Under the pieces are notes generated by a model. That model made no database searches, had not been told where the DNA came from, and saw nothing but the letters and a program-made list of their open reading frames with translations. Shown piece by piece: positions 8,218 through 16,556 of a stretch of 64,000 nucleotides of DNA (its first letter is position 1; each line of letters opens with the position of its first letter). The position numbers and the translations under genes are program-made. Source of the DNA: G963676795 sp963677215 (lineage in GTDB: Bacteria; Desulfobacterota; Desulfuromonadia; Desulfuromonadales; Geopsychrobacteraceae); assembly GCA_963677215.1 (NCBI GenBank), contig OY781919.1:620001-684000 (forward strand), written 5' to 3'.

Positions 8218-8321
8218 TAAACAGCCAGGCTCCTGCAACCTGAATTCGCAACCAACAGGAACAGAAAGGTCAAAAGGACAAAAAGAATCTGTTTTGGAAA
8301 ATCCGGCTGAAACGTATATGC

Positions 8322-8372
8322 TTGACTGAATAAATTGCTGCGATATGCAGATATCCGCACTGACTATTCAGT
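8322..8372 (+). promoter_or_regulatory. promoter region and operator of TetR copy 2
   Basis: TTGACT (8322-8327) and TATGCA (8344-8349) with 16-base spacing form a plausible promoter. ACTGA-CTAT-TCAGT at 8359-8372 is a perfect inverted repeat in the same 5-4-5 format as the dctP operator, with C-to-T changes in each arm. It lies 42 bases before the TetR start, consistent with autoregulation. Confidence 0.55.
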
Positions 8373-8414
8373 CATGTTTCAGGATCATATAATTTTTTGA
8401 AAATGGATTAAGTT

Positions 8415-9206
8415 ATGGAGACAGATCGTACCGCTATTAAAAACAGGATATGCGAAGCTGCCAAGGCAATCTTCCTGGAGAAGGGCTACGCAGGAGCAAA
8501 AATTGCGCATATTGCGGAAGTTGCCAGTGTTTCACCAGCGACCATCTACAAATATTATGCTGGGAAAAAAGCCCTTTTTGAAGACCTGAACATCCCTGAG
8601 GCCAGGAATATAAATCTTCAATATGATCAAAAGCGCTCGGAGATCATCCAGATTGCCTTGATTCTTTTTGGGGAACACGGCTTTGATGGAACATCGATGG
8701 AACTTATCGCCCAGAAAGCCGGCTACTCCAAGGCGGCCCTCTACCAGTACTTCGAGAACAAGAACGAACTGTTCTCAGCCGCCATGAAGGAAACTCCCTT
8801 TCACTTCGACATCAAAAAGCTGGACAAGGAATCAAGCGGGCTTGACCTTGAGGCAACAATCAAGAAGATCGGCCTGGCCTACGTCAAGATGTTCAACGAT
8901 CCGAAACGTATCGCTTTTGTCAGAACCATCATCAGAGATTCGAATAAAAATCCGGAGATCGGAGACATCTACCACCGGGAAGGAATCGGCTATGTCGCAC
9001 AATATATTGCGGACAGTCTGGAAAGACACCAAGCGCAGCTGAAAGATTTCAATATGCACCTGGCGGCCAAAACCTATGTAGCATCTCTATTTGCTTTTGT
9101 TATACAATACAAGCTTGTTGTCGGCGTCGAGAGAAATTTCACCGATGACGAGATCGTCGATCTCTCGACAAAAATTTTCCTTGAAGGGGTTCTGGACAAG
9201 AGATAG
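8415..9206 (+). CDS. TetR-family regulator with two tandem DNA-binding heads (copy 2)
   Basis: This 263-residue protein is a close paralogue of the protein at 2713-3504; most residues are identical, including the long C-terminal block KKIGLAYVKMFN and the ending KIFLEGVLDK. Like copy 1 it has two TetR_N heads (about residues 9-55 and 70-117) and one ligand domain. The strongest divergence lies at the very N-terminus and in the linker between heads, while the heads themselves differ by few residues. It sits on the far side of the TRAP-decarboxylase operon in the opposite orientation to copy 1, and is followed 46 bases later by an IclR gene. A duplication that framed the operon is the simplest explanation. 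Confidence 0.9.
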   Translation: METDRTAIKNRICEAAKAIFLEKGYAGAKIAHIAEVASVSPATIYKYYAGKKALFEDLNIPEARNINLQYDQKRSEIIQIALILFGEHGFDGTSMELIAQKAGYSKAALYQYFENKNELFSAAMKETPFHFDIKKLDKESSGLDLEATIKKIGLAYVKMFNDPKRIAFVRTIIRDSNKNPEIGDIYHREGIGYVAQYIADSLERHQAQLKDFNMHLAAKTYVASLFAFVIQYKLVVGVERNFTDDEIVDLSTKIFLEGVLDKR

Positions 9207-9252
9207 AAGACCAAGAGCTGCCCCTGGACAAAGCCACGTTATCGGAAGAGCT

Positions 9253-10059
9253 ATGATGAACAGCCAGACATTTCAAACAGAAGACGACAAGTTCAATGCC
9301 ACTGAAAAAACCCTTCTGATATTGCTATACTTTACCAGGAACAATACCCCCATTGGGACAACGGAATTGGCTGATGCGCTGAATTTCAACAAAGCGACGG
9401 TGAGCCGAAACCTTAAGTTCCTGAAAAAATACGGCTACGTCACCCAGGACAGCATCACCAAAAGATACTCACTCGGCCCGTCAATCATCCAACTCTGGAA
9501 ATCGATGACGAAAGACATCGATTCTCAGGGCATTATCATCGCTCAGCCATATTGCGACAGCTTGAGAGACCAGATCTCCGAAACAGTTCACTTTGAAACC
9601 CTCTCGGGGGACCACATGTTTCTGGCCTATGCTGCGCGCTGCCATAACCCGATCTCTGTTTCCATCGCCATCGGCGACAGAGTGCTTCCACATACTCATG
9701 TCGGAGCCAAATGCATTGCTGCCTATTCCCATCCCCGGCTTGCCCAAAAATGGCTGAATGACCTCGTATCAGATCAGGCAAGAATTAAGGAACTGACGGC
9801 CGAGTATGACGAAATCGTGGCACGCGGTTTTTCGATCGACAATGGCTGGTTTGATAAAAATATCTACGCGATCGCTGTCCCTGTTTTTGATCGCAACAGT
9901 CGTGCGATAGGAAGTGTCGTCGCCCTGACTCCAATCATGAGAAAAGAACAACTCATGCAGGATTCCGTTATCACGGCATTGAAACAGACAGCCGAGAAAA
10001 TAACTGAACGACTGATGTGCCCGACCCCCTACCAAAATCTGTGCAAGATCTATTCATAA
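9253..10059 (+). CDS. IclR-family transcriptional regulator
   Basis: The 268-residue protein has an N-terminal winged helix (TTELADALNFNKATVSRNLKFL) and a C-terminal IclR effector domain with HVGAKCIAAYSHP, YDEIVARGFSIDN and IAVPVFD blocks. IclR proteins often control uptake and breakdown of aromatic or other organic acids, which fits the adjacent TRAP-decarboxylase operon. The open frame extends back to 9091, but the ATG pair at 9253/9256 after GGAAGAG is the credible start because upstream codons overlap the TetR gene. It is likely co-transcribed with TetR copy 2 and converges on nhaA. Confidence 0.87.
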   Translation: MMNSQTFQTEDDKFNATEKTLLILLYFTRNNTPIGTTELADALNFNKATVSRNLKFLKKYGYVTQDSITKRYSLGPSIIQLWKSMTKDIDSQGIIIAQPYCDSLRDQISETVHFETLSGDHMFLAYAARCHNPISVSIAIGDRVLPHTHVGAKCIAAYSHPRLAQKWLNDLVSDQARIKELTAEYDEIVARGFSIDNGWFDKNIYAIAVPVFDRNSRAIGSVVALTPIMRKEQLMQDSVITALKQTAEKITERLMCPTPYQNLCKIYS

Positions 10060-10078
10060 GGGCAGGCTCTCTGCACTT

Positions 10079-11266
10079 TCAATGTTCAGCAGACTTCAGA
10101 CTGCGCCACAGGACCAGGTAACCGACGACTCCTGAGACCAGCGATCCAGCGATGATCCCCAGTCGTTCATCGAAGAACCTGTCCACCCCTGACTCCTCAA
10201 ACGCAAGAGATCCGATAAACAGGCTCATGGTAAACCCGATGCCGCAGAGCAGCGCAACCCCGTAAAGCCTAGTCCAGGTAAACCCTTCCGGCAGGCGTGC
10301 CAGACCGCTTTTGATCGTCAGCCAGCAGATAGCAAAGATACCGGTCTGCTTGCCAATAAACAGGCCAAGGGCGATCCCCACCGGCACACCATGAAACATC
10401 TGAGCCAGCCCCATACCGGCGAAACTGATCCCGGCATTGGCAAAGGCGAAGATCGGCAGAACAAAGAACGAAACCAGTCCGTGCAGATCATGCTCCAGAC
10501 TCTGCAAGGGAGAATCATCCGGGTCGGTTTTGGAACGCATCGGCACGAAGAAGGCCAGCACCACTCCGGCCAGTGTGGCGTGCACCCCCGACTTGAGCGT
10601 AGCTACCCACATGACAATACCGACCACCAGATAGACGCTTTTCGCGGTGACATTAAGGCGGTTGAAAACAAACAGAACGATCAGACAGAGCAGCGCGGCG
10701 ACAAGCGCAGTAAGCGATATTTTCGATGTATAGAACAGGGCGATGATGACAATGGCTCCAACGTCGTCGAAAATCGCCAGCGAGGTCAGAAAGATCTTCA
10801 GTGAGGACGGAACCCGGCTACCGAGCAGAGCCAGCACACCAAGGGCAAAAGCGATATCGGTCGCTGCCGGAATGGCCCAACCGGACAGTGCGGCCGGGTT
10901 ATCCAGATTGACCAGATAGTAGATGACGGCCGGCACAGCCATGCCTCCGACAGCACCGACCGCTGGCAGCAGGATGTTGCTCGGACTCCTCAGCTCCCCC
11001 TCGAGGAATTCACGCTTGAGTTCTAGACCGACCTGAAAGAAAAAGATTGCCATCAGGCCGTCGTTGATCCACAACAACATCGGCTTATCGATGACCAGCA
11101 GACCGACCTTGACCCCAACCGGCGTCGCCAACAGAAGATCGTAGAGCGTACGCAGCGGCGTATTGGCAAAAATAATGGCCAGAATCGCCGCCATCATCAG
11201 GATCACACCACTGGCCGGTTGAGAATTGAGAAACCGGCAGATAACTCCACAACTGTCTTTTGCCAT
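10079..11266 (-). CDS. nhaA: sodium/proton antiporter NhaA
   Basis: The 395-residue membrane protein is a full-length NhaA, exchanging internal sodium for external protons. D137 (PAATDIAF) and the ion-binding pair D167-D168 (LAIFDDVGA) are present, as is the GKQTGIF block carrying the conserved Lys of the late helices. It stands alone, converging with the IclR gene (19 bases between stops). Together with the two other antiporter genes in the window it suggests a saline or sodium-dependent habitat, which also fits TRAP transport. Confidence 0.96.
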   Translation of the reverse strand: MAKDSCGVICRFLNSQPASGVILMMAAILAIIFANTPLRTLYDLLLATPVGVKVGLLVIDKPMLLWINDGLMAIFFFQVGLELKREFLEGELRSPSNILLPAVGAVGGMAVPAVIYYLVNLDNPAALSGWAIPAATDIAFALGVLALLGSRVPSSLKIFLTSLAIFDDVGAIVIIALFYTSKISLTALVAALLCLIVLFVFNRLNVTAKSVYLVVGIVMWVATLKSGVHATLAGVVLAFFVPMRSKTDPDDSPLQSLEHDLHGLVSFFVLPIFAFANAGISFAGMGLAQMFHGVPVGIALGLFIGKQTGIFAICWLTIKSGLARLPEGFTWTRLYGVALLCGIGFTMSLFIGSLAFEESGVDRFFDERLGIIAGSLVSGVVGYLVLWRSLKSAEH

Positions 11267-11566
11267 GATACCCCTCTGAGAATAATCGTTGCGGCCGTTT
11301 TCACTTTCACCTGACCAGAATCAGGGAGGAAAATAAAAAACCCGGTAGTTTTATTTAACAACAAACAGATATAATCCTACTATACGATTGGCGTTTGTGG
11401 CCAGCCCTGCCCCGCTTTTGGCTGACCAGCAAGCCCACAAATGCCCCTGGCCGTCTTTGGCTGATGGCTATTTTTCTGTTATGATGAGCGGCGAAACAAG
11501 CTGCTTACTTATGATCTCAATTCTCCGCATTCCGGTGAATGACACGAACGGAGCATTGCCAAGCCC
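11267..11566. other. intergenic region between nhaA and larB
   Basis: No supported gene lies here; an open frame at 11388-11570 has no ribosome site or recognisable product. A TATAAT hexamer at 11370-11375 could be a -10 for larB, but the matching -35 is poor. The motif TTTGGCTGA occurs twice (near 11418 and 11456), without clear meaning. Confidence 0.35.
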
Positions 11567-12331
11567 ATGAACCAGAAAGAACTGTCGCTGTTACTAGAAG
11601 CGGTGGCCAACGGCCAGACCAGTGTCAACACAGCCCTGGAACGCTTGAAGCAGCTCCCCTTTGAAGACCTCGGTATCGCCCAGATCGATCACCATCGCGA
11701 ACTGCGCCAGGGGGCTCCGGAAGTCATCTTCGGCGAGAACAAGACCCTTGAACAGCTGACCACAATCATCTCAGCGATGGACCGGAAAGCACGCAACGTT
11801 CTGGTCACCCGCCTTAATGAGGTCAAAGCGACGGCCCTGATCAACAGTTTTCCGGAAGGAGAGCATGATCCACTGGCCCGCACCTTCTGCCTCATCAACC
11901 AGGCGATCGAGAACAACTGCCAGGACAAGATCCTGGTGATCTGCGCCGGAACCTCGGACCTGCCGGTGGCCCGGGAAGCGGTCGTCACCGCGCGAATGCT
12001 TGGCAACCAGGTTGAAGAGCTGATCGATGTCGGTGTAGCCGGTATCCATCGTCTGCTGGCCCGCACCGAACTGCTGCAAAGCGCTGCAGTGATTATCGTT
12101 GTCGCCGGCATGGAAGGAGCCCTGCCGTCGGTGGTCGGCGGGCTGATCGACAAACCGGTCATCGCGGTTCCGACCTCGATCGGTTACGGGGCGGCCTTTG
12201 GCGGAGTTGCCGCCCTGCTCGGCATGCTCAACTCCTGTGCCAGCGGCGTCACCGTAGTTAATATCGACAACGGCTTCGGTGCTGCCTTTGCGGCCAACCG
12301 AATTAACCGAATCCACGACAGAAACATATGA
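11567..12331 (+). CDS. larB: nickel-pincer cofactor biosynthesis carboxylase/hydrolase LarB
   Basis: The 254-residue protein matches LarB, which carboxylates and hydrolyses nicotinic acid adenine dinucleotide to start synthesis of the nickel-pincer nucleotide used by LarA-type racemases. The PurE-like C-terminal half is clear (VICAGTSDLPVAREA, VAGMEGALPSVVGGL, VPTSIGYGA). It overlaps larC by four bases (ATGA), indicating translational coupling. Neither larA nor larE is in the window. Confidence 0.93.
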   Translation: MNQKELSLLLEAVANGQTSVNTALERLKQLPFEDLGIAQIDHHRELRQGAPEVIFGENKTLEQLTTIISAMDRKARNVLVTRLNEVKATALINSFPEGEHDPLARTFCLINQAIENNCQDKILVICAGTSDLPVAREAVVTARMLGNQVEELIDVGVAGIHRLLARTELLQSAAVIIVVAGMEGALPSVVGGLIDKPVIAVPTSIGYGAAFGGVAALLGMLNSCASGVTVVNIDNGFGAAFAANRINRIHDRNI

Positions 12332-13518
12332 AAACACTTTATCTCGACACCTTCTCCGGCATCTCAGGCGACATGTTCCTCGGCCTGCTGATCGATCTCG
12401 GCCTCGATCCGCACCGACTGCAGCAGCATCTCGACCTGCTGCCTGTGCATGGTTATCGACTGGATATCGCCCGGGAACAGCGCCATGGCATCTCTGGCAC
12501 ACGGGTCATGGTCGCCCACAAAGAAAGCCATCATCACCGGCACTGGAGCAATATCGACAAAATGCTCGCCGACAGTTCCCTGCCTGAGGAGATGAGTCTC
12601 CTGGCCAGAGCCTTCTTCCATCGCCTCGGTAAAGCTGAGGCCAAGGTCCATGGTATTGACATCGACCAGGTCCACTTCCATGAGGTTGGTGCCATCGATG
12701 CCATTATCGATCTGACCGGTGCGGCCATCGGTCTCAAGCTGCTCGGTATCGACCGGGTTATCTGTGCCCCGCTCCCCATGTCACGCGGCATGAGTCAATG
12801 TGCTCATGGCGTGCTTCCCCTGCCGGCACCGGCCACCCTTGAAATCCTTCAGGGGAAACCGGTCTGTGACAGTGGCTGCGACAAAGAGTTGGTCACCCCG
12901 ACCGGCGCGACAATCGTCGCCGAACTGGCCGACTTCTCCAGCTTGCCGACCGCGCAGTTGGGCAGGACAGGTTACGGTGTCGGCGGCTGGCAATTGGAAG
13001 ACCGCCCCAACCTGTTACGCGGTATACTCTATGAAGGAACGGGACCAGCGGAGAAAGAAACGATCAGTATTCTGGAAACCCATATCGATGACAGTACCCC
13101 TGAAGAGCTGGGCTACCTGCTTGATCAGCTGCTGGGGCAGGGCGCCCTCGATGTCAGCTATACCCCGCTGCACATGAAAAAAAACCGCCCAGCCCAGAAG
13201 TTGACGGTCATCTGTCTGCCACAACAGGCCGATGAACTGGCACAGCTGGTCCTCGAACAGAGCAGTGCCATCGGCCTGCGCAGCATCAGTGCGGAACGCT
13301 ACCTGCTGGACCGGCGCGAGGAAAAGATTTCGACCCCGCTCGGCGAAGCGCAGGTCAAACTGCTCTATCAGGGGGAGCGCTTCCTGCGCCTGAGCCCGGA
13401 ATATGAAGACTGCCGACGCCTGGCCGAGATCCATAAGCGCCCCCTGCATGAAATTTTCCACCTGGTTGAAAGCTCAGCCTACAAACAACTGAAGCTGAGA
13501 GATCTGGAGAAAGAATAA
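12328..13518 (+). CDS. larC: nickel insertion protein LarC
   Basis: The 396-residue protein is a full LarC, which inserts nickel into the pyridinium-dithiocarboxylate mononucleotide. The starting block LDTFSGISGDMFLGLLIDLG, the His-rich segment HHHRHW (residues 68-73), HFHEVGAIDAIID and ETHIDDSTPEELG are typical. In lactobacilli larC is made by programmed frameshifting between two frames; here it is one continuous frame. It overlaps larB by four bases and pgpA by one. Confidence 0.94.
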   Translation: MKTLYLDTFSGISGDMFLGLLIDLGLDPHRLQQHLDLLPVHGYRLDIAREQRHGISGTRVMVAHKESHHHRHWSNIDKMLADSSLPEEMSLLARAFFHRLGKAEAKVHGIDIDQVHFHEVGAIDAIIDLTGAAIGLKLLGIDRVICAPLPMSRGMSQCAHGVLPLPAPATLEILQGKPVCDSGCDKELVTPTGATIVAELADFSSLPTAQLGRTGYGVGGWQLEDRPNLLRGILYEGTGPAEKETISILETHIDDSTPEELGYLLDQLLGQGALDVSYTPLHMKKNRPAQKLTVICLPQQADELAQLVLEQSSAIGLRSISAERYLLDRREEKISTPLGEAQVKLLYQGERFLRLSPEYEDCRRLAEIHKRPLHEIFHLVESSAYKQLKLRDLEKE

Positions 13519-14003
13519 TGGCCTCAGACAATCACTGCTGCACAGATCGCTACTTGCGCTCCACCCTGTTTCTTTCCAGCAACGGAGGCCTTGGCTACGC
13601 CCCCTTCATGCCGGGTACCTTCGGGACCCTGGCGGGGATTCCAGCCTTCTACTATATCGCCATGCTCCCATGGTTTCTGCAGCTGGTGGTGACCGTTCTA
13701 GTCATCCTGCTCAGCTTCCGCATCTGTGATGTCGCCGGAGAATACTACGGTGTGACCGATGACGGCCGCATCGTCATCGATGAACTGGCTGGCTACCTGG
13801 TCACCACCCTATTCCTCCCCTTCTCCTGGTGGACGGCCATCTTTGCCTTTATCCTGTTCCGCATCTTCGATATCGTCAAACCACCGCCAGCCAGCTGGTT
13901 CGACCGCGAAATGAAGAATGGCATCGGCGTCACCCTCGATGACGTCATGGCCGGCATCTATGCGGCTATCCTGCTGCGTATCGGCCTCTGGCTGTTCAGC
14001 TGA
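13518..14003 (+). CDS. pgpA: phosphatidylglycerophosphatase A
   Basis: The 161-residue membrane protein matches PgpA, which dephosphorylates phosphatidylglycerophosphate to phosphatidylglycerol. Conserved blocks GYAPFMPGTFGTLAGIP, IVIDELAGYLV and FRIFDIVKPPPA, followed by LDDVMAGIYA, contain the expected acidic metal-binding residues. Its ATG overlaps the larC stop by one base and its stop overlaps the next frame, so larB-larC-pgpA-cinA form one tight operon. Confidence 0.95.
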   Translation: MASDNHCCTDRYLRSTLFLSSNGGLGYAPFMPGTFGTLAGIPAFYYIAMLPWFLQLVVTVLVILLSFRICDVAGEYYGVTDDGRIVIDELAGYLVTTLFLPFSWWTAIFAFILFRIFDIVKPPPASWFDREMKNGIGVTLDDVMAGIYAAILLRIGLWLFS

Positions 14004-15295
14004 TGGCGACGGAAACGACCATGAGCGATTACTCCATTGCCATCCTGACCACCGGCAACGAGCTGCTCAGCGGTGAGGTCACCGACACCAACACCGCCAG
14101 CGTCGCCGAAATCCTGGCCCGCAATGGCTACCGGCTGTGCCGCTCGCTGGTCGTCCCTGACCAGGAAAAGGAGATCTACGATGCACTGCTCTATCTTTCC
14201 GGACATGTCGACTGCGTCATCGTCACCGGCGGGCTTGGTGCAACCAGTGATGACCTGACCGCCCGGGCTGCGGCCAGAGCCGTGCGCCAGCCGCTGGTCA
14301 TCAATGACGAAGCAATGGATCAGGTCCGCAACTGGTTCGCCAGCCGCCAGCGCCAGATGGAACCCCAGAACGAACGTCAGGCGCTACTGCCGCAACAGGC
14401 TGTGATTCTACCCAATCCACTCGGCATCGCTCCGGGTTTTCGCCTCGAACACCAGGGCTGCGAGCTGTTTTTTCTGCCCGGTGTGCCAGCCGAGATGCGC
14501 GCAATGTTCGAGAAATCGGTTCTGCCGGCTTTGCGCAAAAAGGCCCCGCAGAATGCTCCCTTACACCAGAGAACCCTGAAATTTTTCGGCATCCCGGAAC
14601 CGAAGATCGACCGGCTGATCCCTTACCAAAGGCTACCGATCGGGGTCGACGTCGCTTTTTCTCTCGAGTATCCCCTGGTTCTGGTCAAGCTGAAATCGGC
14701 AACCCCCGATGCCGATCAGCGCCTCGATCAGGCGGAAGCCCTGTTGCTCCAGGAGCTTGGTCATGCCCTGATGGCCCGCAACGACGAAAGCGCCGAACAG
14801 ACCGTTGCCAAACTGCTCTGCGCCAGCGGCCTGACCCTGTCCCTGGCAGAGTCCTGCAGCGGCGGTCTGGTCGCCAGTCTGCTGACCAGTGTCCCCGGAG
14901 CCTCGGCCTTCCTGGAAAGGGGGGGCGTCACCTACGCCAACTCGGCGAAACAGGACTGGCTCGGTGTCCCTGCGCAGATTCTTCAGGATCACGGCGCCGT
15001 CAGCGAAGCCTGTGCCCGGGCCATGGCCAGCGGCCTCAAAGCACGCAGCGACAGCGACCTGGCCTTGTCAATAACCGGCATCGCCGGACCCGACGGTGGC
15101 ACCACAGAAAAACCGGTCGGCACGGTCTACATCGCCCTGGCCAGTCCGGCCGGCGTTCACGCCAAACGCTATCATTTTCACGGAACCCGACAGAAAATCC
15201 AGCGTATGAGTGCCTTCATGGCTCTCGAGTGGTTGCGTCGCTACGCGATTCAACATCTTGAAAAAACTGATGGACCTGTGGACAAATCGGTATAA
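14003..15295 (+). CDS. cinA: CinA-family protein (NMN deamidase / competence-damage-inducible)
   Basis: The protein has an N-terminal MoCF-like domain (TGNELLSGEVTDTN and VIVTGGLGATSDDLT) and a C-terminal CinA domain with pyridine-nucleotide amidase signatures (LSLAESCSGGLVASLLTSV and SITGIAGPDGG), together acting in NAD recycling. The ATG at 14003 overlaps the pgpA stop; a second ATG at 14021 with a weak GGAA site would give the more usual short N-terminus and may be the real start. It precedes recA, the common cinA-recA arrangement. Confidence 0.93.
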   Translation: MATETTMSDYSIAILTTGNELLSGEVTDTNTASVAEILARNGYRLCRSLVVPDQEKEIYDALLYLSGHVDCVIVTGGLGATSDDLTARAAARAVRQPLVINDEAMDQVRNWFASRQRQMEPQNERQALLPQQAVILPNPLGIAPGFRLEHQGCELFFLPGVPAEMRAMFEKSVLPALRKKAPQNAPLHQRTLKFFGIPEPKIDRLIPYQRLPIGVDVAFSLEYPLVLVKLKSATPDADQRLDQAEALLLQELGHALMARNDESAEQTVAKLLCASGLTLSLAESCSGGLVASLLTSVPGASAFLERGGVTYANSAKQDWLGVPAQILQDHGAVSEACARAMASGLKARSDSDLALSITGIAGPDGGTTEKPVGTVYIALASPAGVHAKRYHFHGTRQKIQRMSAFMALEWLRRYAIQHLEKTDGPVDKSV

Positions 15296-15470
15296 TTAAT
15301 TTTTTCTGATTATCTGCTCGACAGGCTTGAAAAAAAGATTTAATCTTTTATTTTCCGCAGCCGCTGTCAGCAGCGATGACATAATCCGACACAGTGATGT
15401 GACATAAAGTTCAGACGGACTAAAAAACACTGACCATCCAAATAGAGAATGAAATTCACGGAGGAGACAG

Positions 15471-16514
15471 ATGGCTGAAGAAAACCGGAACAAAGCCCTT
15501 GAGCTTGCCATGGGGCAGATTGAAAAACAGTTTGGCAAGGGGAGCATCATGCGCCTCGGCTCAGACTTTCAGATGCCTGCGGTTGAAACCATTTCGACCG
15601 GAGCCTTGAGCCTCGACCTGGCCCTGGGTGCCGGCGGAGTCCCCAAGGGGAGGATCATCGAGATCTTCGGCCCGGAATCCTCGGGCAAAACCACCCTGGC
15701 CCTGCACATTATCGCCGAAATTCAGAAAAAAGGCGGCGTGGCCGCTTTCGTCGATGCCGAACATGCCCTCGATATCCAGTACGCCCAGCACCTTGGCGTA
15801 AAGGCCGACGACCTGCTGGTCAGCCAGCCAGACACCGGTGAGCAGGCGCTCGAAATCACTGAAATGCTGGTCCGCAGTGGTGCCATCGACGTCCTCGTCG
15901 TCGACTCCGTCGCCGCCCTGACCCCACGCGCCGAGATCGAAGGCGAAATGGGCGACTCACACATGGGCCTCCAGGCCCGCCTGATGTCCCAGGCGCTGCG
16001 GAAGCTGACCGGCATCGTCAGCAAGTCGAACTGCTGCATCATCTTCATCAACCAGATCCGCATGAAGATCGGCGTCATGTTCGGCAACCCGGAAACCACC
16101 ACCGGTGGCAACGCGCTGAAATTTTACGCCTCGGTGCGTCTCGACATCCGTCGTATCGCCGCTCTCAAGCAGGGACAAGACGTCGTCGGCGGCCGGACCA
16201 GGGTCAAGGTTGTCAAAAACAAGATCGCTCCGCCGTTCAAGCAGGCGGAATTTGATATTATGTATGGAACAGGCATTTCCCGTGAAGGCGACATCCTCGA
16301 CCTCGGCGTCGACAACGATATCGTCGAAAAGAGCGGCTCCTGGTTCTCCTACAGCGGTGAGCGGATCGGTCAGGGGCGGGAAAATGCCAAGCAGTATCTC
16401 AAGGAACATCCCGAGATGACAGATGACATCGAAGCCAAGCTGCGCGAGCTCTACGGTATCGGTGGCGGCAAATCCCTCAGCTCGGGAGACAATGACAGCA
16501 GCGGCGACGACTGA
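15471..16514 (+). CDS. recA: recombinase RecA
   Basis: A full-length RecA of 347 residues with Walker A GPESSGKTT (67-75), the VVDSVAAL block, MGLQARLMSQALRKL and the INQIRMKIGVMFGNPE L2 region. It drives homologous recombination and SOS induction. The ATG follows GGAGGAGA. A 175-base gap separates it from cinA and probably holds its promoter; I could not recognise a convincing LexA box there. The acidic, Ser/Gly-rich tail is typical. Confidence 0.98.
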   Translation: MAEENRNKALELAMGQIEKQFGKGSIMRLGSDFQMPAVETISTGALSLDLALGAGGVPKGRIIEIFGPESSGKTTLALHIIAEIQKKGGVAAFVDAEHALDIQYAQHLGVKADDLLVSQPDTGEQALEITEMLVRSGAIDVLVVDSVAALTPRAEIEGEMGDSHMGLQARLMSQALRKLTGIVSKSNCCIIFINQIRMKIGVMFGNPETTTGGNALKFYASVRLDIRRIAALKQGQDVVGGRTRVKVVKNKIAPPFKQAEFDIMYGTGISREGDILDLGVDNDIVEKSGSWFSYSGERIGQGRENAKQYLKEHPEMTDDIEAKLRELYGIGGGKSLSSGDNDSSGDD

Positions 16515-16556
16515 TCGCCGTAAAACAAATAATTGAGAAGTGAGCAGGGTGAGACG

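Noticed and set aside
11388..11570. 60-codon open frame before larB
   Set aside because: No ribosome site and no family resemblance; overlaps the larB start.
15296..15470. LexA/SOS box before recA
   Set aside because: I looked for GTTC-N7-GTTC, CTG-N10-CAG and GGTT-based palindromes and saw none that was convincing. The AT palindrome AAAAGATT-T-AATCTTTT at 15333-15349 is not a known SOS form.
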